Assembly: GCA_958445895.1 (NCBI GenBank)
Contig: CAUCTV010000037.1
Location: forward strand, 1 to 11,934
Length of the DNA stretch: 11,934 nt
Reading direction: 5' to 3'
From: an uncultured Collinsella sp.
GTDB taxonomy: Bacteria > Actinomycetota > Coriobacteriia > Coriobacteriales > Coriobacteriaceae
Every line of letters begins with the position of its first letter. The stretch's first letter is position 1. The notes beneath the pieces were generated by a model. The model was not told the DNA's origin. It worked only from the letters and a program-made list of their open reading frames with translations, and searched no databases. The translations under genes and the position numbers were made by a program. Shown piece after piece: positions 7,303 through 11,934 of this stretch.

Positions 7303-8406
7303 CTACCCCCTTAGCGATTCGATGAGGAAGGCGGCGACCACGCCTGGGCCTCCAACCGAGGCGTAATACTTAGCACGCCCCAAGGCACCATCCGTCGCAA
7401 AACTCGGATGCTCGTCAACCCAGCCCTCAGGATCTTTGAGGATGGCAGCGAGATTTGCGCGCTTCCACGGCTTGAGGTCGTCAAGCGAAAACTCCCCCGC
7501 GTCCAAGGCCGCTTGGAACTCCTTGGCCATCTGAACCAGGAACTCCTTATAGAACTTAGGCGCCAAGCGCACGTAGTTCCACATATACGAATCGTACTTA
7601 ATGAGTTGATTGAACTTGAGCATGCGCGCGACGTCATCACTTGCGTGGTCGCGGGCATAATCCTCTCGAATCCAACGCTCAATCTCGGCATACTCGGTAT
7701 TGACGCAAAAGACCTTAGCCGAAGAATTGACCGAGGAATTCACGTTGTCCTGGCGATACGACAACACGGCATCGTGCAGATAAACAGCCTTATCGGCACA
7801 CGCGATCACCTTAAAGGCAAATGACGTGTCCTGAAAGGATGCCCCCGGAGTCGGCAGGAACTTGATACCGTTGCGCTCAAGAAAATCACGACGGTACACG
7901 GCCGACCAAATCGACGGTTTTTGCTTAAAGAACTGCGTCGTATCGCTCGGGTGCACCGGCTTGCCGCAATCCTGAGGTCTAAACATCTCGTGCAGCGAAC
8001 GGCGCTCCTCGGGCTTAGACCAGTAGAAATCAAAGTTCGCCTTCGCAAAGTCGGCATTATTGCTATTGGCGGCCGAGACAAGCTTTTCGAGTGCGTCGGG
8101 CGCCATAAAGTCATCGGACTCCAAGATGCCAACGTACTTGCCACGCGCCATCTCCAGACCGTGGTTCATCGAGTCGCCGTAGCCGCTGTTGGCCTTGTCG
8201 ATCATCTTGACGCGCCCATCGCGCTCCATATACTCGCGGATAATCGCCGGCGAGTTGTCGGTCGACCCGTCGTTAATGCAGATGATCTCAATATCCTTGA
8301 GCGTCTGCGCCAGGGCGGAATCGAGACACTCGCGCAGGTAGCGCTGAACATTGTAAATGGGAATAAGCAGCGACAGAACAGGGCTGCCAGAGGCGTTAGT
8401 AGACAA
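7303..8406 (-). CDS. Family 2 glycosyltransferase, module copy A (first gene of the operon)
   Basis: A 367-residue GT-A glycosyltransferase. Motifs: L-S-L-L-I-P-I-Y-N-V (11-20), I-N-D-G-S-T-D (44-50), S-G-Y-G-D-S-M-N (74-81), E-S-D-D-F (96-100), K-P-S-I-W-S-A-V-Y-R (163-172) and F-L-P-T-P-G-A-S-F-Q-D (183-193). The last two mark a subfamily found in capsular and wall polysaccharide clusters of Gram-positive bacteria. It is predicted to be cytoplasmic or peripheral, acting on lipid-linked intermediates. The start is TTG at 8406 with AAGGAG five bases upstream. It is the promoter-proximal gene of a minus-strand operon that ends at 1496. It is paralogous to 5063-6181, including a 31-base identical run (8163-8193 against 5944-5974). 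Exact donor and linkage cannot be read from the sequence. Confidence 0.9.
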   Translation of the reverse strand: MSTNASGSPVLSLLIPIYNVQRYLRECLDSALAQTLKDIEIICINDGSTDNSPAIIREYMERDGRVKMIDKANSGYGDSMNHGLEMARGKYVGILESDDFMAPDALEKLVSAANSNNADFAKANFDFYWSKPEERRSLHEMFRPQDCGKPVHPSDTTQFFKQKPSIWSAVYRRDFLERNGIKFLPTPGASFQDTSFAFKVIACADKAVYLHDAVLSYRQDNVNSSVNSSAKVFCVNTEYAEIERWIREDYARDHASDDVARMLKFNQLIKYDSYMWNYVRLAPKFYKEFLVQMAKEFQAALDAGEFSLDDLKPWKRANLAAILKDPEGWVDEHPSFATDGALGRAKYYASVGGPGVVAAFLIESLRG

Positions 8407-8411
8407 ATGTG

Positions 8412-8417
8412 CTCCTT
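8412..8417 (-). promoter_or_regulatory. Shine-Dalgarno AAGGAG deciding a TTG start
   Basis: The reverse complement of 8412-8417 reads AAGGAG, five bases before TTG at 8406. No in-frame ATG lies between it and the first GT-A strand, so TTG is the best start. Confidence 0.75.
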
Positions 8418-8484
8418 AGGAAATACCTGTCGTTTCATGGTATCAAAGGGTCAGCGCGCCAGCGGACGTTTATATAATCTATGG

Positions 8485-8550
8485 AGCCTCTTGCGGGCAA
8501 AGTAGCCGCACGTCATGCGGCGGGCCCGTGGCAGGTTCCTGCGTTTTATT
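8485..8550 (+). ncRNA. Possible structured leader or small RNA (low confidence)
   Basis: Downstream of TATAAT (8473-8478) the plus strand can form nested stems: an outer stem 8491-8498 with 8524-8531 (two G-U pairs), an inner 6-bp stem GCCGCA (8505-8510) with TGCGGC (8516-8521), and a small hairpin GCAGG/CCTGC (8531-8542) followed by GTTTTATT. The two stems sharing base 8531 cannot both be full length. The end resembles a weak terminator, so this could be an attenuating leader of the 8663 gene or a short free RNA. It matches no RNA family I recognise, and G+C-rich DNA folds easily by chance. Confidence 0.2.
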
Positions 8551-8662
8551 CAAAGCTTGCCGTCAAGGTGCGGTGAGCCTTTACAATAGGACAGTCCCAA
8601 GGACGTATTCGATAGCTTCCGCGCAGCACTCGCCCGCCGCGCGTGAAAGGATATATTGCCCC

Positions 8663-9685
8663 ATGCCTTCAACCCTTCCCGCCCCCATCGATAAGCTCGC
8701 CATCGTTGTCGTCACGTACAAGCGTCAGGAGCTCCTGGCCAACCTGTTCGACTCCATGACCGAGCTTACGGCAACGCCCTGGCGCATCGTGATTGTCGAT
8801 AACGAGAATTCGCGCGAGACCGAGGCCATGTGCACTGCATTCAACGAGCGCCTGGCCAACCTGTGGGGCATCGACACCGAGCAGCCCGACGCGCAGGGCG
8901 GCACCGACCGTGTCATCTACGCCCCGCAACTCGAAAACGGCGGCGGTGCGGGCGGCTTCTCCGCCGGCACTAAATGCGCCTACGATCTGGGGGCCCAGTG
9001 GTTCTGGGTGATGGACGACGACGTGCTCGTCATCCCCGAAGGCATCGAGCGTCTTGCCAAGTGGACCGACCGCTACGATGTCATCCAGGGTTCGCGCCTG
9101 GACTTTGACGGCGGCGCTTTCTTTTGGCAGTACCAGCTCATCCTTTCGCTCGGCATCCCTAACCCCATCGCCAAGTGGGACTTGGGGCCCGAGGGCTACC
9201 GCACCATGAACCAACTGTGCTTTGAGGGCGGCATGTTCTCGCGCCGCGTGGTCGACAAGATTGGCCTGCCCGACGCGCGCTTCTTTATCTACGGCGACGA
9301 TGCCTGCTACGGCTACGTGGCCAGCCAGCACTTCCCCGCCGCCGTGGTTGCCGACGTGGTGCTCAAGCGCGCCCGCGCCGTCTCCAACTGGGATATCGCC
9401 GGCAAACGACAGCTCAACTCCACGAGCGACACCAACCGCTACTACATCATGCGCAACCGAGGCTTCCTCGCTCGCTATATGCAGATCTACGGTGACTACC
9501 ACCCCATGCTGTTCCGTCTGGGCAATGCCGCGACCTTCTGCAAGGAGTTCATTCGTCTGGCAGCAGTCGACAAATGCTTTAAGACCGGCATTCCGGCGCT
9601 GCGCCGCGGCATGAAGGACGCCCGCAAGATTGTCAAGGATCCCAACTGGAAGCCCATGCCGCCCTTGAAGGACGCAGAACAGTAA
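8663..9685 (+). CDS. GlfT1-like family 2 glycosyltransferase
   Basis: A 340-residue family 2 glycosyltransferase. Motifs: A-I-V-V-V-T-Y-K (13-20), I-V-D-N-E-N-S (44-50), N-G-G-G-A-G-G-F-S (92-100), the W-V-M-D-D-D metal site (115-120), F-E-G-G-M-F (187-192), F-I-Y-G-D-D (208-213) and Y-Y-I-M-R-N-R (260-266). This set resembles galactofuranosyltransferases of the GlfT1 type and related rhamnosyltransferases, which start or extend wall galactan on a polyprenyl carrier; which sugar is used is not shown. ATG at 8663 is preferred because AAGGA lies about 11 bases upstream and homology starts right after it. An ATG at 8528 would add 45 residues with no family character. It is divergent from the five-gene operon and probably contributes to the same glycan. 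Only a 4-bp GGGC/GCCC hairpin follows the stop, and the next gene converges 17 bases away. Confidence 0.85.
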   Translation: MPSTLPAPIDKLAIVVVTYKRQELLANLFDSMTELTATPWRIVIVDNENSRETEAMCTAFNERLANLWGIDTEQPDAQGGTDRVIYAPQLENGGGAGGFSAGTKCAYDLGAQWFWVMDDDVLVIPEGIERLAKWTDRYDVIQGSRLDFDGGAFFWQYQLILSLGIPNPIAKWDLGPEGYRTMNQLCFEGGMFSRRVVDKIGLPDARFFIYGDDACYGYVASQHFPAAVVADVVLKRARAVSNWDIAGKRQLNSTSDTNRYYIMRNRGFLARYMQIYGDYHPMLFRLGNAATFCKEFIRLAAVDKCFKTGIPALRRGMKDARKIVKDPNWKPMPPLKDAEQ

Positions 9686-9702
9686 AGGGCTTTCGCCCGC
9701 CG

Positions 9703-11502
9703 CTACAGTCGTTGGCACACCACGGACACGCGCTGACCGTCAAAACCAAAGCCCCAGCGCATGCGCCCGACGGCGGGGCGTGGCACGCGGATATCATCGA
9801 TGCCGTCGCGCTCTATGTCGAGCAGCGCCTGAACCGCCAACAGTTCCAGGCCCAGGGCATCGACGCCAGGGTCGTACAACATGTTGATCGTAATGAGCGG
9901 TCGCTCATCGAGCATGCCGAGCGTGTCGGCCACGTCAAACATCCGACCGGTGGGAATCACCTGGATATCCCAGCGATCCGAGATGCCACTTCGCTTGGAA
10001 CTGGGATTGCAATAGCCGGGCAGTCCAAAGCAGAGCCCCTGAAGCGCCAGATGATAGGCTGTCGGCATATCTGATTGGCCCACATCGATGCCCAGATCGC
10101 CGATAGCGCAGCTCAAAGCTTGCTTTACAGTGTCCTCGTCTCCTCGACACAGCCCGTCATGGAACGAGTCGATAACTCCAACGTCCTCAACGGCGCACTC
10201 AAACCATTCCAGAATTACAAGACGGAGCGCCTGACGCACTTCGTTGTTAGGCAGACGCAGGGAACGAAGGCACGCGCCGTCCTCCGAATGCCCCGTCATA
10301 TCCGTCGTAAGAAATCCAGACAGATACAGCGCAGTCCAGATATCATCGGACTTGGCGGCATCGGCCTCCTCGGCATGCACATGCACTGGCGCCTCAATAA
10401 ACCCATGCGCCTCAACCAAATCGAACAATGCGGACAGGCGCATGAGATTCCAGTCGCCGACGCATGCGCTCAGACGGTCGGCGCAACCATACAGATCCGC
10501 CCGAACAGGCGCGACGCAACCGCGATGTGCGTAGTCCACTACGCGCTCCGGGTTCGAGCAATAAAAACCACCAAACCGATAGCCCTCGAGCCACTCACGC
10601 GCGTCATCCAGACAGTCGTTGCGCCCGATGCGTTCCAACAGCACCCGGACTTCGTCGTCCGAAAAACCGAACCATCGATCACACCAACTCGACAGCGGCG
10701 TCGCCGACCGATGGGAAACCCCGCGCTGGGACAACGCAAGCTCGGCAGGACCGGGGCGCTCGCCCATAAGACACGTCAATCGCAACGAGTCGCCGGCATC
10801 GGCAATGGTGTCGAACAACATTCGGCTGAGCGACTCTAGGGAATCCACGCTACCGTCGTCCTTAGCGTCCAAACGCTTTGGACATACCGCGTCGTAGTCG
10901 TCTATCAGAAGAACAACCTGCTCATCGAAAGCTGCCTGGAGCAGCTTGATAAGCACGCCAAGCGCCGCATCGATCTCCTTATCGCTGGCCACCCCACGCG
11001 CCGCCCTCTCGATAAGACGAACCTCACGTCTTGACAGATCAGGCGCGGCAAGCAGCGGCAGCAATCGGGCGCACTCGCGCACGACAGCCCCGCGAATTGC
11101 TGCCGCAGCACCAGCGCCATGCCTCGAAGCGGCAGCTGTAAAGTCGAGCATGATGACCGGATAACTCGCGTACTCATCACGATAGCGACCGCCGCCCGCC
11201 TGCCAAATCTGGGTACCAGCGAACAGGCTTCGATCCGGCAGCCGGTGATCAGGTCGTTCCAAATAGCACTTGAGCATCGATAAATTCATGCTCTTGCCAA
11301 AACCCTTGGGCCGACAGCAAAACGCAACAGGTGCTTCACTGTCCAATATATCGGCAATAAACATAGTCTTATCGACGAGCAAACACCGATTGATTGCATC
11401 GGAAAAGTCGTGTGCATCAACCGGTAGAGCTGCGCTATCCGCATGATTGAGCAACCGTGCGCCAAACGCATGAGTAAAACCACAATTCACCTGTTCAGAC
11501 AC
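9703..11502 (-). CDS. AAA-ATPase-like / DUF1703-type protein with a degenerate PD-(D/E)XK domain
   Basis: A 599-residue protein resembling the AAA-ATPase-like plus DUF1703 family, common in gut bacteria and of unproven function, with an N-terminal ATPase and a C-terminal PD-(D/E)XK nuclease-like domain. Visible: L-L-V-D-K-T (41-46), Walker A-like R-P-K-G-F-G-K-S (64-71), Walker B-like V-V-L-L-I-D-D-Y-D (196-204), and G-Y-R-F-G (307-311), all diagnostic of the family. At the C-terminus R-W-D-I-Q-V-I-P (510-517) aligns with the nuclease aspartate strand, but the following strand reads L-I-T-I-N-M (536-541) where E-x-K is expected, so nuclease activity is probably lost. GTG at 11502 is chosen because AGGAG lies eight bases upstream; an ATG at 11676 would add 58 residues without family character. 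The gene is monocistronic, convergent with the GlfT1-like gene. Transposon-like or defence roles have been suggested for the family but none is established. Confidence 0.85.
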   Translation of the reverse strand: MSEQVNCGFTHAFGARLLNHADSAALPVDAHDFSDAINRCLLVDKTMFIADILDSEAPVAFCCRPKGFGKSMNLSMLKCYLERPDHRLPDRSLFAGTQIWQAGGGRYRDEYASYPVIMLDFTAAASRHGAGAAAAIRGAVVRECARLLPLLAAPDLSRREVRLIERAARGVASDKEIDAALGVLIKLLQAAFDEQVVLLIDDYDAVCPKRLDAKDDGSVDSLESLSRMLFDTIADAGDSLRLTCLMGERPGPAELALSQRGVSHRSATPLSSWCDRWFGFSDDEVRVLLERIGRNDCLDDAREWLEGYRFGGFYCSNPERVVDYAHRGCVAPVRADLYGCADRLSACVGDWNLMRLSALFDLVEAHGFIEAPVHVHAEEADAAKSDDIWTALYLSGFLTTDMTGHSEDGACLRSLRLPNNEVRQALRLVILEWFECAVEDVGVIDSFHDGLCRGDEDTVKQALSCAIGDLGIDVGQSDMPTAYHLALQGLCFGLPGYCNPSSKRSGISDRWDIQVIPTGRMFDVADTLGMLDERPLITINMLYDPGVDALGLELLAVQALLDIERDGIDDIRVPRPAVGRMRWGFGFDGQRVSVVCQRL

Positions 11503-11510
11503 CGTAAACT

Positions 11511-11515
11511 CTCCT
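11511..11515 (-). promoter_or_regulatory. Shine-Dalgarno AGGAG deciding a GTG start
   Basis: The reverse complement of 11511-11515 reads AGGAG, eight bases before the GTG at 11502. It fixes the ATPase-like gene's start well inside the longer open frame. Confidence 0.8.
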
Positions 11516-11535
11516 TCTAACGCAGCACGATGCCC

Positions 11536-11563
11536 ATTGTAGCGAGCGGGTAGAGCGCAACAA
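11536..11563 (-). promoter_or_regulatory. Candidate sigma-70-type promoter of the ATPase-like gene
   Basis: On the minus strand TTGTTG (11563 to 11558) is followed after 16 bases by TACAAT (11541 to 11536). A start near 11529 would give a leader of about 27 bases containing AGGAG, a sensible arrangement. The -10 matches consensus at five of six bases. No operator is evident, although a CCCCC-GA-GGGGG palindrome lies upstream at 11603-11614. Confidence 0.55.
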
Positions 11564-11635
11564 TATCGACATGCAAACGTTTCGGGCAGCGGTAGCAACA
11601 GACCCCCGAGGGGGCATAACAAATCGTTGCACAAC

Positions 11636-11669
11636 AAAAAAGGGGCCCGATGCCGCCGCACCGGACCCC
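11636..11669 (-). terminator. Strong intrinsic terminator of the sortase-anchored protein gene
   Basis: On the minus strand a 12-bp stem (11669-11658 with 11653-11642, two G-U pairs, loop GGCG) is followed by six T residues (11641 to 11636). It begins 33 bases after the TAA of the surface protein gene and so ends its transcript. It also insulates the ATPase-like gene, which then needs its own promoter. Confidence 0.9.
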
Positions 11670-11702
11670 GTCCCAAACTCTTATAGAAAACGATCTGGAA
11701 GA

Positions 11703-11934
11703 TTACTCCTCCGAGCCGTCCTCCCCAGAAGCTTTCTTCTGCTGATCGAGCTTATGCTTACCACTTACGATAGACGTAGCGCCCAGTGTGGCCAAGCTTG
11801 CACTGGCAAGGCTCGCCATAACGATAAGGTCGCCCGTCTTGGGCATGTTACCGCCAGATGACTTGGTCGTTGTAGTCGTCGTGGTTGTAGTGGTCACCGT
11901 CTTGGAGTCATTTTGCTCTTGGACCTGGTTGTCA
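11703..11934 (-). CDS. C-terminal end of a sortase-anchored surface protein (partial)
   Basis: The frame is open to the right edge and ends at TAA (11703-11705), showing 77 residues of a longer protein. It reads a polar stretch rich in D, N, Q and E, then an unbroken run of threonines followed by K-S-S-G-G. Next come the sorting motif M-P-K-T-G-D (an LPXTG variant with M in the first place), a hydrophobic helix of about 20 residues starting L-I-V-M-A-S-L, and a K-H-K charged stop, with an unusually long acidic/polar tail (about 18 residues). This is the plan of a protein linked to peptidoglycan by sortase after signal-peptide export. The threonine run is a typical wall-spanning or glycosylated linker. 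The N-terminal function lies outside the window. A strong terminator follows the gene. Confidence 0.85.
   Translation of the reverse strand, partial: DNQVQEQNDSKTVTTTTTTTTTTKSSGGNMPKTGDLIVMASLASASLATLGATSIVSGKHKLDQQKKASGEDGSEE

Larger units (their letters stand above)
8407..8662. promoter_or_regulatory. Divergent intergenic region between the glycosyltransferase operon and the GlfT1-like gene
   Basis: The 256 bases between divergent genes must hold promoters for both. The most AT-rich point is 8469-8478: on the plus strand it contains TATAAT (8473-8478), on the minus strand TATAAA (8474 to 8469). Neither has a good -35 box at 16-18 bases. A second plus-strand candidate is TTGCCG (8557-8562) with TACAAT (8582-8587), spacing 19. 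A minus-strand start near 8462 would leave a leader of about 55 bases before the operon's TTG. Plus-strand starts would leave long (about 175 bases) or short (about 70 bases) leaders before 8663. Assignments are by eye. Confidence 0.45.

Noticed and set aside
9687..9698. GGGC-TTTC-GCCC hairpin after the GlfT1-like gene as a terminator
   Set aside because: The stem is only four base pairs and no T tract follows on either strand, so termination is not supported.
8669..9718. Long minus-strand open frame (349 codons) opposite the GlfT1-like gene
   Set aside because: Low-complexity V/A/G-rich translation without domain motifs; the plus-strand frame has full glycosyltransferase signatures.
11603..11614. 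CCCCC-GA-GGGGG palindrome as an operator or terminator
   Set aside because: The arms are five bases with a two-base centre and there is no T tract. It is too short to support a function.

Overview
The window looks like chromosomal DNA from a high-GC actinobacterium, most likely a gut Coriobacteriia member such as Collinsella. The evidence is codon use strongly biased to G/C at third positions, and proteins that match my memory of Collinsella-type families: an AbiEii-like nucleotidyltransferase opening with an N-E-M-R-A-R-Y motif, an ORC-like AAA ATPase remnant, a DUF1703-type AAA ATPase, and a sortase-anchored protein ending in an MPKTG signal. No rRNA, tRNA, CRISPR array, transposase or integrase was seen. 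The organism call is inference.

Left edge (1-1495) is a degraded accessory or defence-type patch. The last 20 codons of an upstream gene overlap an AbiEii-type toxin gene, the layout of an AbiEi/AbiEii type IV toxin-antitoxin pair. The toxin homology stops at about residue 180, and from there the frame runs through unrelated DNA with a 12-bp direct repeat and a 13-bp inverted repeat. It then runs antisense into the end of a second broken gene, an AAA ATPase that has lost its nucleotide-binding half. An AT-rich stretch with short repeats separates this scar from the next region.

The centre (1496-8406) is a five-gene minus-strand glycosyltransferase operon, transcribed from about 8410 towards 1496. 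The order is A (7303-8406), B (6256-7296), A' (5063-6181), B' (3983-5050), then a large 828-residue enzyme with two GT-A domains. A/A' are close paralogues and B/B' share one architecture, so the first four genes look like a duplicated two-gene module. All are family 2 glycosyltransferases without membrane anchors. They probably act at the cytoplasmic membrane face to build one surface glycan (capsule or wall polysaccharide) on a lipid carrier. No flippase, polymerase, ABC exporter or sugar-nucleotide gene lies inside the window.

A divergent regulatory region (8407-8662) separates the operon from a plus-strand GlfT1-like glycosyltransferase (8663-9685). It holds AT-rich promoter candidates and a potentially structured leader RNA.

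The right side (9703-11934) carries a minus-strand AAA-ATPase/PD-(D/E)XK-like gene with a convincing promoter and ribosome binding site. Its nuclease motif appears to be lost. Next come a strong intrinsic terminator and the C-terminal end of a sortase-anchored surface protein that runs off the window edge. No clearly new system is demonstrated. The points most worth a second look are the ABA'B' duplication, the toxin/ATPase scar with its hairpin, the possible leader RNA and the nuclease-dead ATPase.
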